From assembly GCA_002422175.1 (NCBI GenBank), contig DITR01000147.1, positions 174 to 11,516 of the forward strand: a stretch of 11,343 nt of DNA, written 5' to 3'. Shown here piece by piece: positions 1 through 6,560 of the stretch. Position 1 is the stretch's first letter. Each line of letters opens with the position of its first letter. The stretch comes from Alcaligenaceae bacterium UBA6179. GTDB lineage: Bacteria > Pseudomonadota > Gammaproteobacteria > Burkholderiales > Burkholderiaceae_B. A program made the position numbers and the translations under genes. Below the pieces are notes generated by a model that made no database searches, was not told where the DNA came from, and saw only the letters and a program-made list of their open reading frames with translations.

Positions 1-61
1 AGTGCGCAAATTAAAAGCGTCACAAAGCTGCGTTTGAACAAAGGTTGTTTGAAATGGCTCA

Positions 62-67
62 TATAAT
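62..67 (+). promoter_or_regulatory. Possible -10 element upstream of galU
   Basis: A perfect TATAAT lies 32 bases before the galU start codon. No well-spaced -35 is visible: TTGTTT at 45-50 is only 11 bases away and TTGAAC at 34-39 is 22 bases away. The call therefore rests on the -10 match alone. The first 99 bases contain no gene that can be identified. Confidence 0.35.
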
Positions 68-99
68 AATCATACGATTTATTGATGAGAAATTAAACC

Positions 100-936
100 A
101 TGCGCCCTGTTAGAAAAGCTGTATTTCCCGTTGCGGGTCTTGGCACACGCTTTTTGCCAGCCACAAAAGCAATGCCTAAAGAAATGCTGCCTGTGGTTGA
201 TAAGCCCCTCATTCAGTATGCCGTCGAAGAAGCGGTAGCCGCTGGCATAACAGATTTAATTTTTGTAACAGGTCGAAGCAAACGTTCAATTGAAGACCAT
301 TTTGACGCCTCGCCCGAGCTTGAGGCTGAACTGGAACGAAAAGGTAAAGATGTTTTATTGTCGATAATTCGAAACATCTTACCTTCTAACGTCAACTGTA
401 TTTACATTCGCCAATCTGCCCCACTAGGCCTTGGTCATGCCGTTCTAACAGCGGCCCCAATTGTGGGTGAAGAGCCTTTTGCGGTATTGCTTGCAGATGA
501 TTTGATTGATGCTGACCGCCCTGTGTTGGGCCAGTTAATTGACGCTGCACTCACCTACCAAGGTAGTATTCTAGGGGTGCAAGATATACCCCGTGAAGAC
601 ACTGATAAATACGGTATTGTTGCCATCGAACCCGCTGGGCCATTAACGGGTCGCGTCACCCATATTGTTGAAAAACCTGACCCCTCTAAAGCGCCCTCAA
701 CTTTGGCAGTAGTAGGCCGTTACGTGCTTGATGCTCGCATTTTTGCTCACCTGCGCCAAACACAACCCGGTGCTGGTGGCGAAATTCAACTTACCGACGG
801 TATTGCTTCACTTATGAATGAGAAAGCCGTCTTTGCACATCGCTACGAAGGCATTCGCTACGACTGCGGTAGTAAAGCCGGTATGTTTGCCGCGACCGTC
901 GCAATTGGTCGCAAATATCACAATTTAAAGCCCTAA
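100..936 (+). CDS. galU: UTP--glucose-1-phosphate uridylyltransferase
   Basis: This cytoplasmic enzyme makes UDP-glucose from UTP and glucose-1-phosphate, feeding polysaccharide, LPS and galactose pathways. The 278-residue protein has the nucleotidyltransferase signature near the N-terminus (GLGTR at 13-17, then PATKAMPKEMLP to residue 31), the ADD metal/substrate loop at 132-134, VEKP at 190-193 with the sugar-phosphate-binding lysine K192, EIQLTD at 228-233 and YDCGSK at 254-259. It is somewhat shorter than E. coli GalU (about 302 residues), mainly at the ends, as in many betaproteobacterial forms. The ATG is preceded by GAGA at 87-90, a modest ribosome binding site with 9-base spacing. The gene stands alone and converges on the ctaG-like gene with only 15 bases between stop codons. 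The close paralogue GalF is unlikely because the catalytic motifs are intact. Confidence 0.96.
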   Translation: MRPVRKAVFPVAGLGTRFLPATKAMPKEMLPVVDKPLIQYAVEEAVAAGITDLIFVTGRSKRSIEDHFDASPELEAELERKGKDVLLSIIRNILPSNVNCIYIRQSAPLGLGHAVLTAAPIVGEEPFAVLLADDLIDADRPVLGQLIDAALTYQGSILGVQDIPREDTDKYGIVAIEPAGPLTGRVTHIVEKPDPSKAPSTLAVVGRYVLDARIFAHLRQTQPGAGGEIQLTDGIASLMNEKAVFAHRYEGIRYDCGSKAGMFAATVAIGRKYHNLKP

Positions 937-951
937 ACCACAGCCTGGAGC

Positions 952-1779
952 TTACTTAGGTTTTGGTTTAAGGCCCCATCGGCCTTTTTCAGACAGCCGC
1001 ATTAAGTTACCTAAGGCAACCAACAGCCCAATCACCTCTGTGAGTGCGGCCGGTATCCACATGGTTAAACCGCCAATACTTTGATCGGTGGTGGCTTCCA
1101 TGGCAATGGCACGGCCGCACAAATCAAACAAGGGATAAAGGTCACGATCGGTGAAGGCAATGATGGCGCCCGCAACCATTTGAGGTGCCATAGTCACGAT
1201 AGGTGATATCACACGACCACCGGGAGACATCGCTGCAGGGGGAGATACACGACGGTCAAGAATTAGGTTCCAGTACATAAACCCACTGATCACCACTGAC
1301 CAATTCATGAGTCGGTACAAACGCCAGTCGAGCATGGAATAAAACTGAATTGAGGGTACCAGCCACACGATCACCAAGAACACAAACAGTGCAGGCACAA
1401 AAATGGGGTTGGTCATGACTGCAATAATTGAACGCCCGGGCAAAGTCGCATTAAATTGCCGCAAGCGCGCACGCCAGCTAAGGGGCAAGCCAGCCCGCAT
1501 GACTGAACCGGGGTATGCGGCCATTAAAACGAGAGGGCCCAAATGATGCAGTACTAAATGTTGTATGCGATGCATGAAAAACATGCGCTCGGCGTAATAG
1601 TCGAGCAAAGTATGCAACGAAAGGTACAGCAAAACCATACCAGACCAAAACAACACCTTACGGGCAACACTCACGCGCTTGATGCGTGCGCCCCGAACAA
1701 ACAACACGATAGCCACTGTGAAACTAATCAGTAGCGTCGGTGAAAATTCCCACGGGACCAGCCAAGACAAGACTTCCAT
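952..1779 (-). CDS. ctaG: Cytochrome c oxidase assembly factor CtaG, caa3 type
   Basis: This is an inner-membrane protein of the CtaG_Caa3 family, which is implicated in cytochrome c oxidase assembly, probably copper delivery or assembly support. The 275-residue protein has about seven hydrophobic segments, near residues 13-29, 42-58, 74-91, 120-141, 155-174, 193-211 and 238-258. Family marks are the histidine-rich stretch after the second segment (H70, H74, H78, H79 in HRIQHLVLHHLGP), a Trp-rich fifth segment, and DQSIGGLTMWIP at 232-243 before the last helix. The tail is basic (KPKPK). The start is supported by AAGG (complement of 1788-1791) eight bases upstream. It is unrelated to the Cox11 proteins also called CtaG. 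No oxidase genes are adjacent. It is divergent from pepP, with 68 bases between the starts. The exact biochemical role is inferred from the family. Confidence 0.85.
   Translation of the reverse strand: MEVLSWLVPWEFSPTLLISFTVAIVLFVRGARIKRVSVARKVLFWSGMVLLYLSLHTLLDYYAERMFFMHRIQHLVLHHLGPLVLMAAYPGSVMRAGLPLSWRARLRQFNATLPGRSIIAVMTNPIFVPALFVFLVIVWLVPSIQFYSMLDWRLYRLMNWSVVISGFMYWNLILDRRVSPPAAMSPGGRVISPIVTMAPQMVAGAIIAFTDRDLYPLFDLCGRAIAMEATTDQSIGGLTMWIPAALTEVIGLLVALGNLMRLSEKGRWGLKPKPK
970..989 (+). terminator. Candidate galU terminator inside the ctaG 3' end
   Basis: AAGGCC (970-975), loop CCATC and GGCCTT (981-986) form a perfect 6-bp GC-rich stem. A run of five T (985-989) overlaps and follows the right arm. 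It starts 33 bases after the galU stop and lies within the last codons of the convergent ctaG-like gene. The T run is on the galU strand only, so it would act on galU transcripts. The T tract is short, so the efficiency is uncertain. Confidence 0.45.
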
Positions 1780-1830
1780 TTATTCAACCTTACTCGCTCA
1801 TACGACAATCAACTGGGTTTTCTAAAAATG

Positions 1831-1840
1831 ATTGTAGTAT
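1831..1840. promoter_or_regulatory. Overlapping divergent -10-like hexamers between ctaG and pepP
   Basis: TAGTAT at 1835-1840 resembles a -10 for pepP and would place transcription start at or next to its ATG (1848). ATTGTA at 1831-1836 reads TACAAT on the minus strand and resembles a -10 for ctaG. The two overlap by two bases within the 68-base divergent gap. Neither has a good -35 at normal spacing, so the evidence is weak. Confidence 0.28.
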
Positions 1841-1847
1841 GTGAATC

Positions 1848-3233
1848 ATGACACCCCTACTTCCCGCTTTCGATTTGTCGGTCTTTAAAGCCCGACGCGA
1901 CCGTTTAATGGCCAACCTTAAAGCGCAGGGTGGCGGTATGGCCATCATACCTACCGGTCGTCTCAAAATGCGCAATGCTGACAGCCCCTATCCGTTTCGG
2001 TTTGACAGTAGTTTTTACTATTTAACTGGCTTTAATGAGCCTGACGCATGGTTAGTGCTTGAAGCTGGGCCTATGGGTTCACGTAGCACACTGTTTTGTC
2101 AGGCCAAAGACCCTAAGATGGAAATTTGGGATGGTTTGTTGTGGGGGCCTGATGAGGCAGCGCCGACATTTGGTTTTGACCAAGCCTTTAACAGCCCTGA
2201 TCTGCAAGAATGGCTTCCCAAAGCGCTTGTTGGTCATCGACAAGTTTGGGCACCCATGCATCATGCTGCGGTGGCTGATTTAATGACCCAGTTGCAAAAT
2301 TGGTTATTTCAGGCGAAATCAATAGCCAGAGGGCTTCAGGCCGTTCCGGCACACATGACCGACTTATCGCCTATTTTGAATGAAATGCGCCTGATTAAAG
2401 ACGCCGCTGAATGCGACATGATGCGCCAATCAGCCCGTATCGCCGCGCAAGCGCATCGTCAAGCGATGCGGACAGCTCGGCCGGGTATAGCTGAATACGC
2501 GCTTGAGGCAGAAATACTGAAAGTCTTTAGGCAACATGGGTCACAAAGCCCTGCTTATGAAACGATTGTTGCAGCAGGTCAAAATGCCTGCATTTTGCAC
2601 CATCGGGCAGGGGCTACTTGCATGCATGATGGCGACTTGGTTCTAATTGATGCAGGGTGTGAACTGAACGGCTATGCGTCAGATATTACCCGAACCTTTC
2701 CCGCCAATGGCCGTTTTAGCGGGCCACAAGCAGCCTTGTACGATATTGTTTTAGCGGCTCAAAAAGCGGCTGTTGAACACACCTCGCCCGCACATCACTT
2801 TAATGCGGGGCATGAGGCGGCAGTTCGCATTATCACTCAAGGGTTAATTGATGAAGGCTTGCTCAAAGGGTCGTTAGATAGCCTAATTGAACAAGAGCGC
2901 TACAAGCCGTTTTATATGCATCGTACCGGCCATTGGCTGGGTCTAGACGTGCACGATGTCGGGCCGTATCGCAATTTACCTGTTGAGTCAGTGTCACCAA
3001 CAGATTCTGACGCAACGGTTGCAGCAACCTGGCGCCAGCTTCAACCCGGCATGGTGCTCACCATTGAACCGGGCCTCTACGTTAGACCTCAAGAAGATGT
3101 GCATGAGCAGTTTTGGCACATAGGCATTCGCATTGAAGATGATGCTTTAGTGACGCCAAATGGGTGTGAGTTACTGACCCGCGATGTACCGGTTGAACGG
3201 GCCGAAATTGAAGCCCTTATGGCTGAACGCTGA
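1848..3233 (+). CDS. pepP: Xaa-Pro aminopeptidase (aminopeptidase P)
   Basis: This M24-family metallopeptidase removes an N-terminal residue that precedes proline; it acts in the cytoplasm with a dinuclear manganese centre. Of 461 residues, the first ~175 are the aminopeptidase P N-terminal domain (PYPFRFDSSFYYLTGF near 47-62) and the remainder is the pita-bread catalytic domain. All five metal ligands can be placed: D268 (LIDAG), D279 (ASDITR), H362 (RTGHWLG), E407 (TIEPGLY) and E430 (IRIED). H358 and H369 also match conserved histidines. Spacing matches E. coli PepP except for about 16 extra residues between H369 and E407 (around 377-395). The ATG has no recognisable ribosome binding site. 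pepP next to ubiH is a conserved pairing, but here a minus-strand gene sits between them. Confidence 0.95.
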   Translation: MTPLLPAFDLSVFKARRDRLMANLKAQGGGMAIIPTGRLKMRNADSPYPFRFDSSFYYLTGFNEPDAWLVLEAGPMGSRSTLFCQAKDPKMEIWDGLLWGPDEAAPTFGFDQAFNSPDLQEWLPKALVGHRQVWAPMHHAAVADLMTQLQNWLFQAKSIARGLQAVPAHMTDLSPILNEMRLIKDAAECDMMRQSARIAAQAHRQAMRTARPGIAEYALEAEILKVFRQHGSQSPAYETIVAAGQNACILHHRAGATCMHDGDLVLIDAGCELNGYASDITRTFPANGRFSGPQAALYDIVLAAQKAAVEHTSPAHHFNAGHEAAVRIITQGLIDEGLLKGSLDSLIEQERYKPFYMHRTGHWLGLDVHDVGPYRNLPVESVSPTDSDATVAATWRQLQPGMVLTIEPGLYVRPQEDVHEQFWHIGIRIEDDALVTPNGCELLTRDVPVERAEIEALMAER

Positions 3234-3248
3234 GAGCTGACTAGCGTT
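3226..3248. repeat. Inverted repeat across the pepP / TM2-protein convergent stops
   Basis: AACGCT (3226-3231) and AGCGTT (3243-3248) form a perfect 6-bp stem with an 11-base loop. The repeat spans the pepP stop codon and reaches the stop codon of the opposite gene. No T tract follows on either strand, so it is not a classical intrinsic terminator. It could still protect 3' ends or be chance. Confidence 0.35.
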
Positions 3249-3762
3249 AAAGGTTTAGCCCATCAAGCCAACCCAAACGTTGCCAGATATGTAAGACCAC
3301 GTGTGCAATGGCAAATAAGGTGAGTATGGTGCCCATCAGCAAGCCGGTAATGGCCACTAATACAGGGCCCCAACCCGTGTGCTTGATACGAACATAACCA
3401 GGGTTGTAGCGCGCATCAAAGCGCTCATCTGACATTAAACACAAAACCAAAGACTCAATAAACCCGGCGATAGCGGGAATAAATACAACAAATAGCATGG
3501 GCGTATCCCACCAAACGGGGGCTTGGCTGGCCAATAACAAACACGCCACGACCGTAAAAGTGAGCCATTTTGCATACGGGCGACCCAAGTAATACCAGTG
3601 TGCGCCAAACCAACCACCATAAAACGAAAGCAACCCAGCAACGACCTTACTACGAATGCCAAAGGGCTCAGCCTGCGAGGCAGATGCGCTTGTTTCAATC
3701 GAATTGGGGGCTGAAGGTTTGTCAGGGTTTTGAGGTTTACTGGATGCAGAATATTTTGTCAT
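3247..3762 (-). CDS. Small TM2-like membrane protein of unknown function
   Basis: I do not recognise a specific function. From the ATG at 3762 the protein has 171 residues. The first ~37 are polar and rich in Ser, Pro, Lys and Gln, probably disordered. Then come hydrophobic segments near residues 40-58, 66-82, 88-108 and 133-160. The first segment and its loop (LLSFYGGWFGAHWYYLGR) resemble the TM2 domain pattern, in which a Gly-rich helix is followed by AH.FYLGR and a second helix. A charged loop with DERFDARYNPG precedes the last helix. A GTG at 3783 could add seven residues, but neither start has a clear ribosome binding site; the ATG is preferred because it is the commoner codon. The gene converges on pepP (13 bases apart) and is divergent from ubiH. 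Topology and family assignment are by eye. Confidence 0.7.
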   Translation of the reverse strand: MTKYSASSKPQNPDKPSAPNSIETSASASQAEPFGIRSKVVAGLLSFYGGWFGAHWYYLGRPYAKWLTFTVVACLLLASQAPVWWDTPMLFVVFIPAIAGFIESLVLCLMSDERFDARYNPGYVRIKHTGWGPVLVAITGLLMGTILTLFAIAHVVLHIWQRLGWLDGLNL

Positions 3763-3810
3763 AACGGTTATTGTAATCGGCACCGGTTAGCAGTTGTAAA
3801 CTCTACTGAA

Positions 3811-5079
3811 ATGAAAAACCTTGAATTCGATATTGCAATCATTGGTGGTGGCCCCATTGGCACATCGCTAGCCCTCATGCTCGCGCGGCTTGCGCCGAAC
3901 CCGGCTCGTATTGCCCTTTTTCACCACGACGACCTAGGCCAGTATGGCTATCAAGCTACGGTTGACCCTCGCGTGATTGCGATCAATGAGGGCAGTCGGG
4001 TTTTGTTATCTGACTTAGGTAGTTGGCCAACACAATACCAAGCAATTAAAAAGGTACACGTTTCACAGCGTGGGCGTTTGGGCCGAACCGTGATTGACCC
4101 TAAAGACTTTAATGTCAATGCGTTAGGTTATATCGTGCGCTATGCACAGTTGCATGCCCTACTACTTGAAGCCGCAAAAAAATCAGGGCTCACTGTCTTG
4201 ACTGGTGGGGTCGCGTCCATGACAGACGGCTCACACATCAAAGAAAAAATACCTCATCAACCCTCACAAGTTGAGGTCATGACATCTGAAAACGCCAGCG
4301 CCCATGAATCAAACCTTGCAACAGACGATTTTCCAATTACCATTACCCAAGGCCAGCAGATTTATCGTGCCCGTTTAGGTGTGCTAGCAGATGGCATGAG
4401 TGCCACTCAAGAAGGTGCATTAACCCCTGAAGCCAACCCTAAACAAGTTGCCTTGCTGGGCTGTGTTGTGGCCTCAGTACCGCGCCCTGGCTGGGCTTTT
4501 GAACGCTTTACGCAAGAGGGTCCTTTAGCGATTTTGCCTCACCCTGATAGCACCGCCACCCAATCAGTTGTGTGGTGTTGCACTCCCGAACAAGCACAAA
4601 TGATAACGGCTCTGTCGTTAGCCGAGGCATCTGATGCCCTCACCCTTGCTTTTGGTGATCGCTTAGGGCGTTTGAGCTTGACGCAAGCATTTAACCGCTT
4701 TGAACTTTATCAAAGCCTTAACCCCCACCCGGTGACAGGCCGATGCGTAGCGATCGGTAACGCGGCTCAAACCTTGCACCCAGTCGCGGGCCAGGGCTTA
4801 AATTTGGGTTTACGTGATGCCGCTACGCTGGCACATTGCTTACGTGATTGGGTGGTAAACCCCCAGCGCTCACCTGAAAAAGTCTTATCTATATACGACA
4901 ACCTTAGACAGAATGATCGCCGTGTTACCAGCAAACTCACTTCATTTATGTCAGGTATTTTCACAACAGGTTGGTCCCCCGTTGAACATGCTGCCGGTTT
5001 AACACTTTTAGCGCTTGATACTTTGCCCTTTTTACGTGCCCCTTTGGCGCGCCAACTCATGCAAGGTTTACGGCAGTAA
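3811..5079 (+). CDS. ubiH: FAD-dependent 2-polyprenyl-6-methoxyphenol hydroxylase, UbiH type
   Basis: This flavoprotein monooxygenase hydroxylates the ring of ubiquinone precursors, and members associate with a membrane-linked Ubi complex. The start at 3811 places the dinucleotide-binding motif IIGGGPIG at residues 10-17, as expected; the frame is open further upstream but that part looks non-coding. The DG motif (ADGMS) is at 193-197. The second FAD motif reads GNAAQTLHP...GQGLNLGLRD from residue 316. The GNAAQTLHP form is that of E. coli UbiH, whereas UbiI and UbiF carry GDAAH, so I favour UbiH over UbiI/UbiF/UbiL. At 422 residues it is slightly longer than usual. Residues ~138-175 are a very hydrophilic stretch (many Ser, Glu, His, Gln, Thr) before the DG region. 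No clear ribosome binding site is seen. pepP-ubiH neighbourhood is conserved. Confidence 0.88.
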   Translation: MKNLEFDIAIIGGGPIGTSLALMLARLAPNPARIALFHHDDLGQYGYQATVDPRVIAINEGSRVLLSDLGSWPTQYQAIKKVHVSQRGRLGRTVIDPKDFNVNALGYIVRYAQLHALLLEAAKKSGLTVLTGGVASMTDGSHIKEKIPHQPSQVEVMTSENASAHESNLATDDFPITITQGQQIYRARLGVLADGMSATQEGALTPEANPKQVALLGCVVASVPRPGWAFERFTQEGPLAILPHPDSTATQSVVWCCTPEQAQMITALSLAEASDALTLAFGDRLGRLSLTQAFNRFELYQSLNPHPVTGRCVAIGNAAQTLHPVAGQGLNLGLRDAATLAHCLRDWVVNPQRSPEKVLSIYDNLRQNDRRVTSKLTSFMSGIFTTGWSPVEHAAGLTLLALDTLPFLRAPLARQLMQGLRQ

Positions 5080-5191
5080 CCTTCTTCGCAAAAATTTTTA
5101 TACAAAGTACTTCATAGCCCGCATCAAATGTGATGACAGCGCTTTAAACAGTGGCATCACAGAAGATTCAATAAACTCTGACGCCCTACTC

Positions 5192-5197
5192 TACAAT
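5192..5197 (+). promoter_or_regulatory. Possible -10 element immediately before dusB
   Basis: TACAAT at 5192-5197 lies six bases before the dusB ATG at 5204, so transcription would begin at about the start codon. TTCAAT at 5167-5172 is a poor -35 with 19-base spacing. The 124-base gap after ubiH otherwise shows only an AT-rich AAAATTTTTATA stretch near 5091-5102 and no terminator hairpin. Confidence 0.3.
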
Positions 5198-5203
5198 ACG
5201 TTC

Positions 5204-6202
5204 ATGCAAATCGGCTCGTGGTCTTTTCCCAATAATGTTTTTGTTGCCCCCATGGCCGGGGTAACTGATCGGCCGTTTCGTAAATTATGTAAACGTCTCG
5301 GTGCGGGGCATGCCGTATCGGAAATGGCCGCCAGCAACCCACAGTTATGGGCTAGCGTTAAAACCTCTAGACGCTTAAATCACGAGGGTGAAATTGACCC
5401 CATCACGGTTCAACTCGCTGGTGGTGACCCAGTCATGATGGCGCAAGCGGCCGTATTCAATATTGAAAAGGGGGCGCGCATTATTGACATTAATATGGGC
5501 TGCCCCGTTAAAAAAGTGTGTCAAGTCGCAGCGGGCTCAGCCCTGCTTAAACATGAAGACCTTGTACAACGTATTCTTGAAGCCGTCGTAAAGGCATGTA
5601 CGCCCTACAACGTGCCCGTAACCCTTAAAACCCGTACCGGGTGGGACCATGCCAACAAAAATGCAGTGCGTATTGCAAAACTAGCAGAGCAATCAGGTAT
5701 AGCTGCCCTGACACTTCACGGCCGCACGCGTGCTGACCTCTACACCGGCCAGGCTGAGTACGACACCATTCGGGAAGTCAAAGCCACCATTAACATACCG
5801 GTCATTGCCAATGGCGACATTGACTCACCCGAAAAGGCCCGGGATGTGCTGGCTTACACCGGGGCAGATGCTGTCATGATTGGTCGTGCCGCGCTCGGGC
5901 GCCCCTGGATATTTCGTGAAATAAATCATTTCTTAAAAACAGGTCAGCATTTACCCTCGCCTGACCTCGCTGAATTCAAAAATGACTTGCTCGAACACCT
6001 TCAAGAGCATTACGCTTTCTATGGTGAACAAGCTGGGGTGAGAACTGCCAGAAAGCATATTGGTTGGTATTTGTCTGCATTACCCAACACCGAAGCATTG
6101 CGACAAGAATTGAACACCATAGAATCAAGCGCAAAACAATATCAAGCCATCATGACAGCGCTTGATGCGCGCATGAACCACTTTGAACAACATGCAGCTT
6201 GA
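5204..6202 (+). CDS. dusB: tRNA-dihydrouridine synthase B
   Basis: This FMN enzyme reduces uridine to dihydrouridine in the tRNA D-loop using NADPH; DusB acts at U17 in E. coli. The protein has 332 residues (E. coli DusB about 321). Visible marks are the FMN-binding APMAGVTDRPFR at 15-26, the catalytic cysteine C100 in NMGCPVKKV, the lysine K142 in TLKTRTGWD, HGRTR followed by YTGQAEY, IANGDI and GADAVMIGRAALGRPWIF of the TIM barrel, then the C-terminal helical tRNA-binding domain. The frame is open upstream to 5015, but homology begins only at MQIGSWSF, so the ATG at 5204 is chosen; it has no ribosome binding site. The stop overlaps the ribosome binding site of fis, giving the dusB-fis operon known from gamma- and betaproteobacteria. 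Confidence 0.95.
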   Translation: MQIGSWSFPNNVFVAPMAGVTDRPFRKLCKRLGAGHAVSEMAASNPQLWASVKTSRRLNHEGEIDPITVQLAGGDPVMMAQAAVFNIEKGARIIDINMGCPVKKVCQVAAGSALLKHEDLVQRILEAVVKACTPYNVPVTLKTRTGWDHANKNAVRIAKLAEQSGIAALTLHGRTRADLYTGQAEYDTIREVKATINIPVIANGDIDSPEKARDVLAYTGADAVMIGRAALGRPWIFREINHFLKTGQHLPSPDLAEFKNDLLEHLQEHYAFYGEQAGVRTARKHIGWYLSALPNTEALRQELNTIESSAKQYQAIMTALDARMNHFEQHAA

Positions 6203-6204
6203 GA
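6201..6204 (+). promoter_or_regulatory. Ribosome binding site deciding the fis start
   Basis: GAGA at 6201-6204 lies five bases before the ATG at 6210 and overlaps the dusB stop codon (6200-6202). It supports 6210 over the in-frame ATG at 6192 and TTG at 6183, which fall inside dusB and lack such a site. The overlap suggests translational coupling. Confidence 0.55.
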
Positions 6205-6209
6205 AAAAA

Positions 6210-6470
6210 ATGAAACCCATCACACCGCTAGACGAATGTGTACGACAAAACTTAGAACGCTATTTAGCTGATTTAGGGGGTATGCAACCCCACAACATGT
6301 GGCAAATGGTGATGCATCATGTTGAAAAACCTTTGCTAGAAGTAGCGATGCAACACGCTAAAGGCAATCAGTCTCGTGCCGCACTCACACTGGGTATAAC
6401 CCGCAATACGCTAAGAAAAAAATTACTCGATCATCAGTTAATTGACCCCTCATTGCACCGCATAAAATAA
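6210..6470 (+). CDS. fis: Fis-family nucleoid-associated DNA-binding protein
   Basis: Fis is a dimeric DNA-bending protein that activates rRNA and tRNA promoters and shapes the nucleoid. From the ATG at 6210 the protein has 86 residues, close to the roughly 77-98 of the family. The core helices carry VEKPLLEVAM (38-47). The C-terminal helix-turn-helix is textbook: GNQSRAALTLGITRNTLRKKL from residue 52 to 72, with the recognition helix at RNTLRKKL. A longer start at 6192 would give 92 residues and overlap dusB by 11 bases. The N-terminal part is shorter than in enteric Fis, so the beta-hairpin arms that stimulate DNA invertases may be reduced; that is inference. The protein could alternatively be named the C-terminal NtrC-like Fis domain, but the size and the dusB neighbour make genuine Fis much more likely. 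Confidence 0.92.
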   Translation: MKPITPLDECVRQNLERYLADLGGMQPHNMWQMVMHHVEKPLLEVAMQHAKGNQSRAALTLGITRNTLRKKLLDHQLIDPSLHRIK

Positions 6471-6489
6471 CTGCAACGTATAAAGAAAG

Positions 6490-6519
6490 TTAACTGACTA
6501 AAAAATTTACGCATACATT
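6490..6519 (+). promoter_or_regulatory. Candidate purH promoter
   Basis: The 90-base gap between fis and purH is AT-rich. TTAACT (6490-6495) and TACATT (6514-6519), 18 bases apart, each match four of six consensus positions. TATAGA at 6521-6526 is an alternative -10. No terminator hairpin or recognisable purine operator is visible, so read-through from dusB-fis is also possible. Confidence 0.27.
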
Positions 6520-6560
6520 TTATAGACCCCATTTATTCATTTACTGATATCAACACCATC

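Noticed and set aside
1..66. Open frame without a start running to TAA at 64-66, possibly the tail of an upstream gene
   Set aside because: It is only 21 codons, shows no recognisable sequence and overlaps the -10-like TATAAT; one open frame of this length is expected by chance.
3730..3810. Upstream extension of the ubiH frame (27 residues)
   Set aside because: The added sequence is Cys/Arg/His-rich, overlaps the divergent gene and lies before the normal FAD-binding N-terminus.
5015..5203. Upstream extension of the dusB frame (63 residues)
   Set aside because: It overlaps the end of ubiH and does not resemble the Dus family, whose homology starts at MQIGSWSF.
6471..6560. Purine-responsive operator or riboswitch before purH
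   Set aside because: The gap has only short AT-rich palindromes such as AGTTAACT and nothing resembling a purine riboswitch or PurR box.
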